The notes under the pieces: generated by a model
Database searches by the model: none
Told to the model about the DNA's origin: nothing
What the model saw: the letters and a program-made list of their open reading frames with translations, nothing else
Assembly (NCBI RefSeq): GCF_000968055.1
Contig: NC_022538.1
Coordinates: forward strand, 1,089,499-1,153,498
Direction of reading: 5' to 3'
Length of the DNA: 64,000 bases
Source: Alteracholeplasma palmae J233
Lineage (GTDB): Bacteria > Bacillota_I > Bacilli_A > Acholeplasmatales > Acholeplasmataceae
Program-made: the position numbers and the translations under genes
In this document: piece after piece, positions 9,523 through 18,988 of the stretch
How the letters are laid out: each line of letters begins with the position of its first letter
Numbering within the stretch: the first letter of the stretch is position 1

Positions 9523-10152
9523 TTAAAGTTCAATTTGCTCAATTCTTGGTTTAAGTAATAAAAAGACAATCCCACTTGCTGCACCTTTAACAAAATTTAA
9601 CGGAATATATGAAAATGAGAAAATAAAAGCTTTAACTATATACGATGAAAAATTATCATATGGAATAAGCGGTTTATTCATCGTAATCATTCCAATTACG
9701 TATGGTGTGATAGAAAGATGAAGTACTGTAAATGAAATGCCTAGACTTAAAGAAAAAATAATTGGAACTAAAATCCATTTTTTCAGGCTTATTTTTTCTA
9801 TTTCAATGGGCATATCTAAAATTAAAGGTTGTTGTTTATCCCTAAACACTTTCTTGATCATCATATATGTAAATAACATAATGTATGATGAAAAAAAGGC
9901 TAATGATTCTCCAAAGAGTCCCATAGGATCAAACCCTCTAAATAAACGTCTAACAAGCGTTCTAATTAAAATAACAGTACTAGCACCCCTAAATCCTAAA
10001 ACTAAGTAAGCGATTAAAATAGCTACCTCACTGAAATCTAGTTTAAATCCTTCTGCTAATGGTATTGGTATTTCAATCAAACTGACTATAATTGCTATAG
10101 CGGATAAAGAAATAATATACACAAGTTTTTTTAAAATAATTTTGTTTTTCAT
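9523..10152 (-). CDS. ribU: Riboflavin ECF transporter S component RibU
   Basis: The substrate-binding membrane subunit of an energy-coupling-factor transporter for riboflavin. The 209-residue protein has about six hydrophobic segments. Family-typical parts are LAEGFKLDFSEVAILIAYLVLGFRGASTVILIRTLVRRLF near the N-terminus and a C-terminal YIPLNFVKGAASGIVFLLL. The FMN riboswitch directly upstream confirms the ligand class. AAAAGGAG precedes the ATG. The shared ECF module (EcfA/A'/T) is not in the window. No riboflavin synthesis gene is seen, consistent with uptake. Confidence 0.93.
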   Translation of the reverse strand: MKNKIILKKLVYIISLSAIAIIVSLIEIPIPLAEGFKLDFSEVAILIAYLVLGFRGASTVILIRTLVRRLFRGFDPMGLFGESLAFFSSYIMLFTYMMIKKVFRDKQQPLILDMPIEIEKISLKKWILVPIIFSLSLGISFTVLHLSITPYVIGMITMNKPLIPYDNFSSYIVKAFIFSFSYIPLNFVKGAASGIVFLLLKPRIEQIEL

Positions 10153-10169
10153 TTTTAACTCCTTTTAAA

Positions 10170-10203
10170 AATAAAATAGTCATCCAAAAACTTAAGGACG
10201 ACT
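10170..10203 (-). terminator. Riboswitch expression-platform terminator
   Basis: On the minus strand the stem AGTCGTCC (10203-10196) pairs with GGATGACT (10185-10178) with one G-U pair, and a T-rich tract follows just before the ribU ribosome binding site. It lies between the FMN aptamer and ribU, as expected for FMN-induced termination. Confidence 0.7.
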
Positions 10204-10232
10204 AAAAAAGACGTTAAAAAAACGTATATTTT

Positions 10233-10337
10233 TCTTCTCACATCCAGACTTTAACTGTCGGTACTAGAATCTCACTAGTTCATGCTTAACGCTCGCAGAC
10301 TATACTGCCGGTGGAGAATTCCGCTCCGCCCCGAAGT
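10233..10337 (-). promoter_or_regulatory. FMN riboswitch (RFN element)
   Basis: Read on the minus strand, the segment starts with CTTCGGGGCGGAGCGGAATT, continues CTCCACCGGCAGT, then CTGCGAGC, and ends ACCGACAGTTAAAGTCTGGATG followed by GAGAAG. These are the conserved blocks of the RFN aptamer in the right order. It should sense FMN and terminate transcription of ribU. Confidence 0.95.
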
Positions 10338-10386
10338 TATTAAATTCTATTTTATTATAGCACCATCAAATATTTTTTCAAGTACT

Positions 10387-11145
10387 TTATCTTTTTAGAA
10401 ATGGAAACTCTTCAAATCCAAATAAATATAAACTCATATAACCAGTTGCATAAACTACTGTGTATGCAATAAATAATTTAAAATCTTGACTATATAAAAG
10501 TGGTACAGCTAAATATAAGATTAATAATACAAGTGATATATAATACCCATTTTTATTAGGGACTCTAACAATTTTTTTATATTCAAGCACTAAAACGGAA
10601 ACTAAAATAAGAACTATTACTATATATTCATACACTGTTGTTGGAGTAGTAATATAAGTTGGTTTAATATAGCCAAACCATACATTAAGTATGATGTATG
10701 TAAATAAGAATATTGAAGCTATGATTACTTTTAAGTCTGTATTTTTTTTAACCTCTGGAATAATATTCGTTATCTTTTCTTCTGACATCATAAAGAGTTT
10801 AGTAACTACTCTTGTATAGACAACTGTTAAAAATAAAAAGACAAATGCAATAATTTCAATAATGTCATTTTGCATTGAGGCATAGTAAAGCAAAATAGGC
10901 AAAATAAATAAAAATGCTTCATATCCATAGTAAGCATAAATACTACCATATGGCTTTAATTTTCTTCTCATATTTTTATATAAAATAAGCGGTACAAAGC
11001 CAATTGCTAATGCAACTCCGCCTAGTAAATGTGTGATATTTTCTGCAATCACTGTATTCATTGTTATTATTAAAAAGACTGCCACCACTAAAAAGTATAG
11101 TTGCACAGGTATATAAAATAATTTTGTTAATGTTTTTCTATTCAT
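10387..11145 (-). CDS. Polytopic membrane protein of unknown function
   Basis: About 252 residues, almost entirely hydrophobic, with roughly eight membrane segments and short loops. No motif or family is recognised. Starts GTG 11154 or ATG 11145 are both possible; the region upstream (AAAGAGTGTGA) is only a weak ribosome binding site. It stands alone between the FMN riboswitch and the divergently transcribed gpmI. Confidence 0.6.
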   Translation of the reverse strand: MNRKTLTKLFYIPVQLYFLVVAVFLIITMNTVIAENITHLLGGVALAIGFVPLILYKNMRRKLKPYGSIYAYYGYEAFLFILPILLYYASMQNDIIEIIAFVFLFLTVVYTRVVTKLFMMSEEKITNIIPEVKKNTDLKVIIASIFLFTYIILNVWFGYIKPTYITTPTTVYEYIVIVLILVSVLVLEYKKIVRVPNKNGYYISLVLLILYLAVPLLYSQDFKLFIAYTVVYATGYMSLYLFGFEEFPFLKR

Positions 11146-11207
11146 TTCACTCACACTCTTTCTATAACAATTCTACCACAATTTGTTACTTTTAACCAAA
11201 TATATTG

Positions 11208-11213
11208 TATAAT
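11208..11213 (+). promoter_or_regulatory. Promoter -10 of gpmI
   Basis: TATAAT stands 29 bp before the gpmI start. A TTGTTA at 11184-11189 is a possible -35 but the spacing (18 bp) is slightly long. AGGTG precedes the ATG. Confidence 0.45.
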
Positions 11214-11242
11214 AGAAATGAAAAATATATTGAGGTGAAAGT

Positions 11243-12772
11243 ATGAAAAAATTTGCAGGACTTATCATTATGGATGGTTTAGGCTTAGCTAAACCAAGCG
11301 ATTCAAATGCTGTTACATTAGCTAAAACTCCATATTTAGAACATTTATTTAAAACTTATCCACATAGCACTTTAGTAGCATCAGGCGAAGCTGTTGGTCT
11401 ACCAGAAGGACAAATGGGTAATAGTGAAGTAGGACATTTAAATTTAGGAGCAGGTCGTGTTGTTTATCAATCATTAACAAGAATTAATGTTTCAATTAAA
11501 GATGGTTCATTTTTCAAGAATGAAGCTTTCTTAAAAGCAATTGAACATGTTAAAAAAAATAATAGTAAATTACATATTCTTGGTTTAGTATCAAACGGTG
11601 GTGTGCATGCCTATACTACTCACATTAAAGCATTATATGATTTAGCTAAACAACAAGGTGTATCAGATAAAACTTATTTACATGCTTTTACTGATGGCCG
11701 TGATACCCCTCAAACATCAGGTCTAGGTTATGTAACTGATTTAGTTAATCATGGATTAAAGGTTGCTACTGTTTCAGGTAGATATTATGCTATGGACCGT
11801 GATAATAACTGGGAAAGATTACAAAAAGCATATGATACAATGGTTCTAGGAACTGGTCCTAAATTTAAAACTGCTATTGAAGGTATTCAAGATGCTTATG
11901 ATAATAATTTAACTGATGAGTTCGTGAATCCTTTTGTGGTTGATGAAAATGGTTTAATCAGTGATAATGATGCTGTTATCTTTGCTAACTTCAGACCAGA
12001 TAGAGCAATTAGAATAGCAACAGCTATTTCTAATCCAGAAGACACTAAATTGTATCATGCTGAAGGTAAAGCTGATTTCAAATTTGACAAACCTTTACAT
12101 AACATTTTCTTTGTTTCTATGATGCATTATAACGCAAGCGTTAAGGGTGTCTTAGCATATCCTTTACAAGACTTAAAAAACATTTATGGTGAAGTCATTG
12201 CAAATAACGGTCTAAGACAATTTAGATCAGCTGAAACTGAAAAATATGCTCATGTTACTTTCTTCTTTGATGGTGGTCGTGAAATAGAACTTAAAGGTGC
12301 TGATAGAATTTTAGTTGAGTCTCCTAAAGTTGCTACTTATGATTTAAAACCTGAAATGAGTGCTTACGAAGTAAAAGACAAAGCTGTCAAAGCTATTCTT
12401 TCTAAACAATATGATACAATGATTTTAAACTTTGCTAATCCAGATATGGTGGGTCATACTGGTTCTATCCCAGCAACAGTTAAGGCAGTTGAAACAACTG
12501 ATGCTTGTGTAAAAGAGGTTGTTGAGGCTATTCTTTCTATTGGTGGAGTAGCAATCATTCTAGCAGATCACGGTAATGCAGAACAAATGAGAGATGCTTT
12601 AGGTAATCCTCATACAGCACATACTACTAATTTAGTTCCAGTCATTGTTACTGATAAAAATGTGACTGTTCATGAAGGTGCTTTATGTGATGTTGCGCCT
12701 ACTTTACTTGATTTCTTAGGTATTGATAAACCTGTTGAAATGACTGGTAAATCACTTGTAACTAGAAAATAA
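11243..12772 (+). CDS. gpmI: 2,3-bisphosphoglycerate-independent phosphoglycerate mutase
   Basis: Interconverts 3- and 2-phosphoglycerate using two Mn2+ ions. The 509-residue length is typical. Seen motifs are IIMDGLGL with a metal Asp, GNSEVGHLNLGAGRVVYQ carrying the catalytic Ser near residue 61, HAFTDGRDTPQ, SGRYYAMDRDNNWERLQKAYD, NFRPDRAIRI, NFANPDMVGHTG and ADHGNAEQM. It supplies the substrate of the enolase at 8041, though the two genes are separately transcribed. Confidence 0.98.
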   Translation: MKKFAGLIIMDGLGLAKPSDSNAVTLAKTPYLEHLFKTYPHSTLVASGEAVGLPEGQMGNSEVGHLNLGAGRVVYQSLTRINVSIKDGSFFKNEAFLKAIEHVKKNNSKLHILGLVSNGGVHAYTTHIKALYDLAKQQGVSDKTYLHAFTDGRDTPQTSGLGYVTDLVNHGLKVATVSGRYYAMDRDNNWERLQKAYDTMVLGTGPKFKTAIEGIQDAYDNNLTDEFVNPFVVDENGLISDNDAVIFANFRPDRAIRIATAISNPEDTKLYHAEGKADFKFDKPLHNIFFVSMMHYNASVKGVLAYPLQDLKNIYGEVIANNGLRQFRSAETEKYAHVTFFFDGGREIELKGADRILVESPKVATYDLKPEMSAYEVKDKAVKAILSKQYDTMILNFANPDMVGHTGSIPATVKAVETTDACVKEVVEAILSIGGVAIILADHGNAEQMRDALGNPHTAHTTNLVPVIVTDKNVTVHEGALCDVAPTLLDFLGIDKPVEMTGKSLVTRK

Positions 12773-12781
12773 TACTTAATA

Positions 12782-12812
12782 ATCCCCTATTTTAAAATAG
12801 GGGATATTTTTA
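12782..12812 (+). terminator. Terminator of gpmI
   Basis: A 24-bp perfect palindrome (ATCCCCTATTTT and its complement, 12782-12805) followed by a T-rich run, immediately after the gpmI stop. Confidence 0.85.
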
Positions 12813-12834
12813 TTCTATTAGATTATACTTTAAT

Positions 12835-12880
12835 AAAAAGTGAGCATAACTCAATTTAGATAGTTATACTCACTTTTTTA
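12835..12880 (-). terminator. Terminator of the pectate-lyase-like gene
   Basis: AAAAAGTGAG (12835-12844) plus ATAACT pair with AGTTAT plus CTCACTTTTT (up to 12878). The minus-strand side ends in a T run just downstream of the stop at 12889. It could work in both directions. Confidence 0.75.
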
Positions 12881-12888
12881 TTTAAATA

Positions 12889-15800
12889 CTATTTTAAAAT
12901 AAGCCCGTTGTCTTGATATTTCCAAGATTCTGAATCAAGCATATCTTTTAAATTTTCTGTAAACCAAGTTTCATCTAAAATAATATCATTTGCTATATAT
13001 GTGCTTTCACCTAATCCTTTATTTCCATCTTTTTTAGTAATTCCTTTTAAGAATACTTTTTCTCCTAAAGTTGATATACCATCATTATTTCCAACCATGG
13101 TATTGTAATTTGCTTTTTTCATTTCATAAGTTATCAATTCTACAAATATATTGTTTGCATTAAGTCTTACTTCAGAGTTTACTTTTCCTGCAATAAATCC
13201 TACGTTATGACTTGCAGAAACATGAATATTTGTAGCATATACATTAGATATATCTAGATTTGAATTAGTTACCATATTAGCGATCAATCCTGCTCCTTCA
13301 TTTGAAGGTGCATTAATAATTGCCACATCCATATAAATATCCTTAATAATCACTTTTGATAGGCTACCTAGCTCTCCTACTAAAAATGCTGTTAATTTAT
13401 TTGCTGATAATTTTACATCAGTAATTTTTATATTATTTATTTCTACTCTAGAATCTAATCTTATTTCTCCTGTTATAAGTCCTAATTTATTCTTTTTAGC
13501 TGTTATTTCTATCTTATTAAATTCTATATTGTATATAGTGGTTTTTCCTGATATAGCTCCTGAAAGAAGTCCATTTCTATCACTCTTATTTAACTCTGTT
13601 AGCTTAATATTTTCAAAAGTAATATTTTTAACTACTCCATTTTTAATTTCTTCAAAGATACCTTTTCTTAAGTTTTTTTCTGTTAGATTCATAACTTTGA
13701 ATCCATTACCGTCTAAGACACCTTCGAAAATAGTACTGATGCTCATTGTTTTGCCAGTAAAATCAAGGTTATTCATGAGTTTGTAATATTTTCCTTTGGT
13801 TATAGGTTCGCTTAACATTTGGTTAAATTCTTCTTCAGTTGTAATTTCAATCACTTCTTCATTAACAATATCATATTTGATTATTTGACTATAAAGTTCA
13901 TTGGTTTCTGTGATTAAATATATGTATTTTTTACGATTAGATTGAATATTTTCTAGCATCATACTAGTATCATTAATTTCAACTAACTTTTTATCTTGAT
14001 GATTCAATATATCATCTTGTGATAGGTTTTCTAGATCAGTGATTAAGTAATGTAAATTACCTTTTTTCATATAGAGATTAAGTGATATATTGATCATTTC
14101 GTTTTGTTCATCACTTATATTATACGCATAAATTTCATTTTCTTTAGTTTCATCATAAACAATAACTGTTTGTACTATTTTTATAATATTTGTACTATCA
14201 GTTTTTGATGTGATTATATATTCTATTTCATATTTTCCTGGTACAGTTGTATCTAACTCTAGATTTGTAGTGTATGTATAATCTGTATTTAATAATAATT
14301 CTTTATTACCATAAAAATTGATTACTTTAAAATTAGGAACGTATGTATCTGCTTTTTTAACTAATACCACTTTATCCAAAGAAATCATTTCAGGAAGAAT
14401 CATTTGTCCTCTATTAGAACTATTTTCACTTAAACTGATATCAATCTTTAACCAATCAAAATCTGTTAATTGAACTACACCTGCTTGATTTTTATCAAAA
14501 CTTTCTTCTAATTTTGCAGTTTCTTCTAGTAAGTATTTATATGGTATCGTTTGCCAGTTTCTAAAATAGAATGGCTGTTTAGCTGCATTAGTATTACTTT
14601 GGATCCAAAGAGTATTTTCATCATCACTTGATCCTTTATAGACTGTTTCACCTGTTATATGATAACTATTAATAACTTTGTATTTTCCAGTATATCTACT
14701 GTCTAGATTGCTATCTTGGTGTGTTTTAATAGCTTCTGCAATATTTTTAAAGACACTATTTTCCATTAAAACTGCTCCTTGTTCAGTTGGAACAATCGCT
14801 TGGCTCACAATAGGAATACCTATATTTCTTAATTTAGAAATATCGGTTGCATCTGATATAACGTTATATAAATGCACATCACCTTTTCTTAATCTAGGAA
14901 ATCTATCTTGTAGATTTTTAGCATAAATATGATGCATTGTTACTGTAATATTTTCAAATCCTGATCCATCTGTAGTATTACCAAAATTGAATCCTTTTTT
15001 CTGACTAGCAGCAACAATCGTAATATCTTCTTTGCTTGCACTATTTCGTAATTCATCATAATAAGGATGCTCAGTTCTGTTATTTTCTAACATATCCATT
15101 TGAACAGTTATAAAATCCGTTACGACAAAATTTAAATCTAAGTAGGATAATGTAACATTTTCTACATTATTTTTTGCATCAATGATGCCATCGTAAGAAT
15201 TAGAAAATGATAAATGATCAAACCATAAGCCATTAACATTTTCTAATGTGAAATAGTCCCAATCGTTTTCCTTATATTGACCACGATCTTTTTCATCCCA
15301 CTCCCATATATCTGCAAACTTGATATTTCTGATAACTATATTTTTTGAATTTCCTTTAATATGAGTTGTTAAGTGTTTAATGGTTATTCCGTTTTCAGAA
15401 TAAATCATTAAATCTTCTCTTCCATCTAAAATAAGTTGACCTACTCCTTCTTCAATTAAAACAGGATGTAGCATTGGAATATTAGGATTTCGTCTATATA
15501 AAGAATTATTTTCTGTTAATTCTTTTATTCTAGTTTCATCTTTATTAGCAGCTTTTAAGTTTTTGACTACATTTAGGTATCCCATGTTTAAATCTTTAGT
15601 TATTTTAATCACTTTATTTTCTTTATTCTCTAACGTCTCTAAGAACTCTATTTCAGTTGAAACTTCTTTAGCAACTGCATTTGTTCTATCTGTAATACCT
15701 AAAGAGGCAAAGCCATAAGGATTATTGAATTGTTTGTAATCTATAGTTGGTATAACTATTTCTTTATCGTCTTTTAAAACTTTAATAGAATACGTTTTTG

Positions 15801-16092
15801 TTTTTTTTGCACTATTCAATTCTACTAGTAAAAACAATTGAACTGTGACATCTACTTCTTTCCTATTAACAACACCCTTTGAAGTAAGGCTTGATGTATT
15901 ATTGGAAGTCCAAGTAAATTTTGCGTCTGGGTATTTTTCGCTTTTCTCTATTAAAACTATATTATCTTTAGTCTCTGTTGGTAGCGTGATACTGTCAAAG
16001 ATTTCATCTATTTTTTGCTCATTATTGATTCCACAACTTGCTAAAAGAATAGCTGTAACACCTAATAAAAATAATGCTAATACTTTTTTCAT
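12889..16092 (-). CDS. Large lipoprotein with a pectate-lyase-like beta-helix domain
   Basis: A secreted, membrane-anchored protein of 1067 residues. It starts with a signal peptide and lipobox (LLAS-C near residue 20). Residues about 30-105 form an Ig/BIG-like domain. About 150-500 resemble family 1 pectate lyases: WDYFTLENVNGLWFDHLSFSNSYDGIID and MHHIYAKNLQDRFPRLRKGDVHLYN match the beta-helix signatures. The R-F-P-R-L-R part holds the place of the catalytic Arg. The usual HDKxMLIG block is changed to VVTDFITVQ, so activity or substrate may differ. A middle linker with Ig-like strands and a C-terminal GLUG-like repetitive beta-helix (about 770-1000) follow. Start ATG 16092 has GGAGG upstream. 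It is probably a surface polysaccharide-binding or -cleaving protein. Confidence 0.8.
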   Translation of the reverse strand: MKKVLALFLLGVTAILLASCGINNEQKIDEIFDSITLPTETKDNIVLIEKSEKYPDAKFTWTSNNTSSLTSKGVVNRKEVDVTVQLFLLVELNSAKKTKTYSIKVLKDDKEIVIPTIDYKQFNNPYGFASLGITDRTNAVAKEVSTEIEFLETLENKENKVIKITKDLNMGYLNVVKNLKAANKDETRIKELTENNSLYRRNPNIPMLHPVLIEEGVGQLILDGREDLMIYSENGITIKHLTTHIKGNSKNIVIRNIKFADIWEWDEKDRGQYKENDWDYFTLENVNGLWFDHLSFSNSYDGIIDAKNNVENVTLSYLDLNFVVTDFITVQMDMLENNRTEHPYYDELRNSASKEDITIVAASQKKGFNFGNTTDGSGFENITVTMHHIYAKNLQDRFPRLRKGDVHLYNVISDATDISKLRNIGIPIVSQAIVPTEQGAVLMENSVFKNIAEAIKTHQDSNLDSRYTGKYKVINSYHITGETVYKGSSDDENTLWIQSNTNAAKQPFYFRNWQTIPYKYLLEETAKLEESFDKNQAGVVQLTDFDWLKIDISLSENSSNRGQMILPEMISLDKVVLVKKADTYVPNFKVINFYGNKELLLNTDYTYTTNLELDTTVPGKYEIEYIITSKTDSTNIIKIVQTVIVYDETKENEIYAYNISDEQNEMINISLNLYMKKGNLHYLITDLENLSQDDILNHQDKKLVEINDTSMMLENIQSNRKKYIYLITETNELYSQIIKYDIVNEEVIEITTEEEFNQMLSEPITKGKYYKLMNNLDFTGKTMSISTIFEGVLDGNGFKVMNLTEKNLRKGIFEEIKNGVVKNITFENIKLTELNKSDRNGLLSGAISGKTTIYNIEFNKIEITAKKNKLGLITGEIRLDSRVEINNIKITDVKLSANKLTAFLVGELGSLSKVIIKDIYMDVAIINAPSNEGAGLIANMVTNSNLDISNVYATNIHVSASHNVGFIAGKVNSEVRLNANNIFVELITYEMKKANYNTMVGNNDGISTLGEKVFLKGITKKDGNKGLGESTYIANDIILDETWFTENLKDMLDSESWKYQDNGLILK

Positions 16093-16119
16093 TTAATCCC
16101 TCCATTGTTTTATAATTTT

Positions 16120-16169
16120 ATAGTATCATTTGTAAGCGCTTTAGTCAAGCACAAAACAAAGCGCTTACA
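16120..16169 (-). promoter_or_regulatory. Strong promoter with two LacI/CcpA-like operators
   Basis: On the minus strand TTGACT (16148-16143), exactly 17 bp and TACTAT (16125-16120) form a strong promoter. TGTAAGCGCTTT at 16131-16142 lies in the spacer, and its exact inverted copy AAAGCGCTTACA at 16158-16169 lies just upstream of the -35. Each contains the AAGCGCTT core of LacI/CcpA-family sites. The arrangement points to catabolite or sugar-responsive repression of the lipoprotein gene. Confidence 0.75.
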
Positions 16170-16212
16170 TTTTTTATTATTCACATCTGTGTAAATCAAA
16201 CGTATTTTATCC

Positions 16213-16243
16213 TAAAAAAAGAAGATAGATTCTATCCTCTTTA
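16213..16243 (-). terminator. Terminator of the parE-parC operon
   Basis: Stem AAGAGGATAGA/TCTATCTTCTT (with a G-U pair) on the minus strand, followed by seven T. It lies after the last gene of the run (stop at 16269). Confidence 0.75.
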
Positions 16244-16268
16244 AAATTACTTTTATAAACTTACTTTT

Positions 16269-17318
16269 TTAGAATAATGTTAATTGTTGATCTTTATTCT
16301 TATTTCTAGATTCAACTATTCTAATCCACTTAGAACTTCTTCCTTTTCCAAGAGGTCTAATAATATTTTCATCTTTTAGTCTTTTTAATGTTCTATCAAT
16401 GGTTGCTTCACTAACTGTTGGATGGGCTTTTCTTATATCTTCTTTGGTAAATACCTCATTACCTTTACTAATTGTATTTTCAATGTTGTCAGACTTGTTG
16501 AGATTTTTTTCAAATGCATATTCACGTGAAAATTCATCTACTTCTTCATAGGATTTTTTGAGTATGTCCACTAAGACTCTACTTAATAAATCAGTTTGTG
16601 CATAATGTGTTTCCCAGTAATAATTAGCTTGATCTAATCCACTTTTCCAAATAGTTTTAAAATCATTAAAATTTTTAAAGAAACTTACATATTTAAATAC
16701 ATTAAAATGTTTAATCAGTAAAGCATAAAGCAATATGAGTGCTATTTCTTGATTCTTATCGCTAAAGATTTTCATGTTTAAGAAATCCACATAGAAGTTA
16801 GCTATCAATTGTGAAAGTTCGTATTGTTTTGTTTTAATTTGTTTATTAAATAATTCTATTAGTTTTTCTAGATCTTCTTTTTTAGACTTTTCTTTTTTAG
16901 TGGCTAGAATTGCTATTTCTTCTGACTTATAGGTTTGATATTTAATAGGGTTTGTCTGTTCGGATAATAGTTTTGCTAGATCACTTATTTCATTGACAAG
17001 TAATTCAAAATCTTTTGGATTTTTTTGTACTAAAGTTAAAGCCTCTCTAATATTGATATAAAATTGTTCTTCTTTATTTTTTGATAATAAATCTTTTTTT
17101 GCAAGTAATTTCAATCTACTATCAGTTAAATCAAAAGAAAAAATTTTTGCAAAATAATATGCATTATCTAACACTACTTTTTTTTCATAGACATTACTAT
17201 CTCTACTAAATAGCTCATCATAATAGAATTCTTTACCTTTAGATTCGTATACAGAAAGTAATAAAAGCATTACTTCATGATTAACTTGTATACGTTCCAT
17301 ATTTTGTAATGCTTTCAT
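16269..17318 (-). CDS. Fic-like protein lacking the active-site motif, with C-terminal winged helix
   Basis: A soluble protein of 349 residues. The middle (about 160-260) looks like a Fic helical core: YVDFLNMKIFSDKNQEIALILLYALLIKHFNVFKYVSFFKNF occupies the place of the family's HPFxxGNGR segment, but neither the His nor the GNGR is present. Residues about 290-335 form a winged helix (FTKEDIRKAHPTVSEATIDRTLKRLKDENIIRPLGKGRSSKW), a pairing known in Fic-HTH proteins. It is therefore unlikely to be an AMP-transferase and may be a regulator. GGAGGTAAGAA precedes ATG 17318. It is the last gene of the parE-parC-kinase run. The Fic assignment is by pattern only. Confidence 0.6.
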   Translation of the reverse strand: MKALQNMERIQVNHEVMLLLLSVYESKGKEFYYDELFSRDSNVYEKKVVLDNAYYFAKIFSFDLTDSRLKLLAKKDLLSKNKEEQFYINIREALTLVQKNPKDFELLVNEISDLAKLLSEQTNPIKYQTYKSEEIAILATKKEKSKKEDLEKLIELFNKQIKTKQYELSQLIANFYVDFLNMKIFSDKNQEIALILLYALLIKHFNVFKYVSFFKNFNDFKTIWKSGLDQANYYWETHYAQTDLLSRVLVDILKKSYEEVDEFSREYAFEKNLNKSDNIENTISKGNEVFTKEDIRKAHPTVSEATIDRTLKRLKDENIIRPLGKGRSSKWIRIVESRNKNKDQQLTLF

Positions 17319-17328
17319 TTCTTACCTC

Positions 17329-18969
17329 CTAATCGTGGAACGGGCTTCCACCAATAAATTCTTTTAAAATTGAGTTGTTTGGAACTAATTCTGGATCAAT
17401 TTCTCTAAAGTATTTCAAGAATTTAACCAAGCGGTTCGCTGTAATATAATGTCTATCTTCTGCTGGAATTGCTAAAAGATGTGGCATTGCAAATTGTTTT
17501 AAGACTGATATTTCATAAGTCAATTCTGAATTAAAGACAAAGTCAGCTTCCTCTTGATAAGGATAAATCCATTTGAACTCCCCTCTTCTTACTGATGGCC
17601 ACATATCCATTGTAGAAGTTACAGGTGAATTACGATATTTTTGGTCTCTAACTGCTCTTCTTAATAATCTTAAGTCTGTGATACTAATTGGATTATGGTT
17701 ATCAATATGTAATTGAGTTTGTGGAGAAATATAAATTCTAAATTTTTGATGCTTTGGAATAAGTGAAGTCAGTCTGTCATTTAAGGCATGAATGCCTTCA
17801 ATAAGAATAGGACTATTCTTATCTACTTTAATTGTTTTTCCTGCTTCTCTTTTTCCTGTATGGAAATTAAACTTAGGTAGTGTCACTGCATTTCCTTGAA
17901 TTAAAGACAACATATCTTTATTAAATAATTCAATATCTAGGGCTTCAACGTGTTCTAAGTCTGGTTTTCCATCTTTATCTTTTGGTGCATCTTCTTTTCT
18001 AAAATAGTAATCATCCATTGATATCATAACTGGTCTAATCCCTAGGCTTAAAAGTTCTATTCTTAATCTATTTGTGAAGGTTGTTTTTCCACTTGATGAT
18101 GGTCCAGCAACTGCGATTAATCTAATATCTTCTTTATTTTCTTCTATTCTTTTGCCTAATTCAGATAATTGATTATTTAATTTTGTTTCGCATAAGTTAA
18201 CAAAATCAACTTGACTATCTCTTGTTTCAGTATATCTGTTAATATTATCAATGGTATTTCCACCAATAATTTTACCCCATTTAGCAACATTTCTTAATGC
18301 TTTGCCAAAGGTTGGGGCATCTACGAATGGTGGAATATTTCCTTGGAATTCTGTTCTTGGAAATTGAATAATAAATCCTGGGTGATAGTTAAATGCTTTA
18401 AATTTCTTTAAATGTCCTGTTTTAGGAACCATATAACTATACATGTAGTTCATGTAATCAGCTGTTTGATAAAGGTTGACGTTGTTTTCTTCTCTATATT
18501 TTAGAATATCAATCTTATCTTTTAAGTTTAACTTTTCATAAATTTCAATGGCTTTATCTTTAGTTGTTTTAACTCTTTTAATTTCTAAATCCAATGAAAC
18601 TAATCTATTTACTTCATTGATGATATTTTCAAGTTTTTCTTCAGGAACATTTTCATAACCTTCGAAAACAGCTAAAATAGAACGTGAGATACTATAGTTA
18701 AATCTTAGTTTTATTTCTGGATATAAATTGTATGTTGCCATAGCAAATAAATATCTTAAACTTGCCTCATAAACTCTTACAGCATCCGTATTTGATAAGT
18801 TTAAAAATTCAACATTTGAGTTATCTTTTTCTAACTTATATGTTAATTCCCTTAGTCTACCATCAACGGTTGCTACTACGGCATCAGTTATCTTAGCTTG
18901 TTTGGCTATTTCTTCTAATGTATCTCCTTTTTTAACTTCTAAAACTTGGTTTAAAACGTTAATTTTCAT
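17329..18969 (-). CDS. TGS-domain nucleoside (uridine) kinase-like protein
   Basis: A P-loop kinase of about 546 residues. The N-terminus (about 1-60) is a TGS domain, followed by a threonyl-tRNA-synthetase-editing-like region (about 60-250). The C-terminal half is related to uridine kinase/phosphoribulokinase: Walker A AVAGPSSSGKTTF, SMDDYYF, HVEALDIELF, and ILIEGIHALND. This architecture is a known family in Firmicutes and Thermotoga, generally annotated as nucleoside kinase; the exact substrate is uncertain. ATG 18969 is preceded by AGGAGG; a frame from 19005 would overlap parC. It lies 19 nt after parC. Confidence 0.85.
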   Translation of the reverse strand: MKINVLNQVLEVKKGDTLEEIAKQAKITDAVVATVDGRLRELTYKLEKDNSNVEFLNLSNTDAVRVYEASLRYLFAMATYNLYPEIKLRFNYSISRSILAVFEGYENVPEEKLENIINEVNRLVSLDLEIKRVKTTKDKAIEIYEKLNLKDKIDILKYREENNVNLYQTADYMNYMYSYMVPKTGHLKKFKAFNYHPGFIIQFPRTEFQGNIPPFVDAPTFGKALRNVAKWGKIIGGNTIDNINRYTETRDSQVDFVNLCETKLNNQLSELGKRIEENKEDIRLIAVAGPSSSGKTTFTNRLRIELLSLGIRPVMISMDDYYFRKEDAPKDKDGKPDLEHVEALDIELFNKDMLSLIQGNAVTLPKFNFHTGKREAGKTIKVDKNSPILIEGIHALNDRLTSLIPKHQKFRIYISPQTQLHIDNHNPISITDLRLLRRAVRDQKYRNSPVTSTMDMWPSVRRGEFKWIYPYQEEADFVFNSELTYEISVLKQFAMPHLLAIPAEDRHYITANRLVKFLKYFREIDPELVPNNSILKEFIGGSPFHD

Positions 18970-18988
18970 AAAAGCCTCCTGTTTTATT

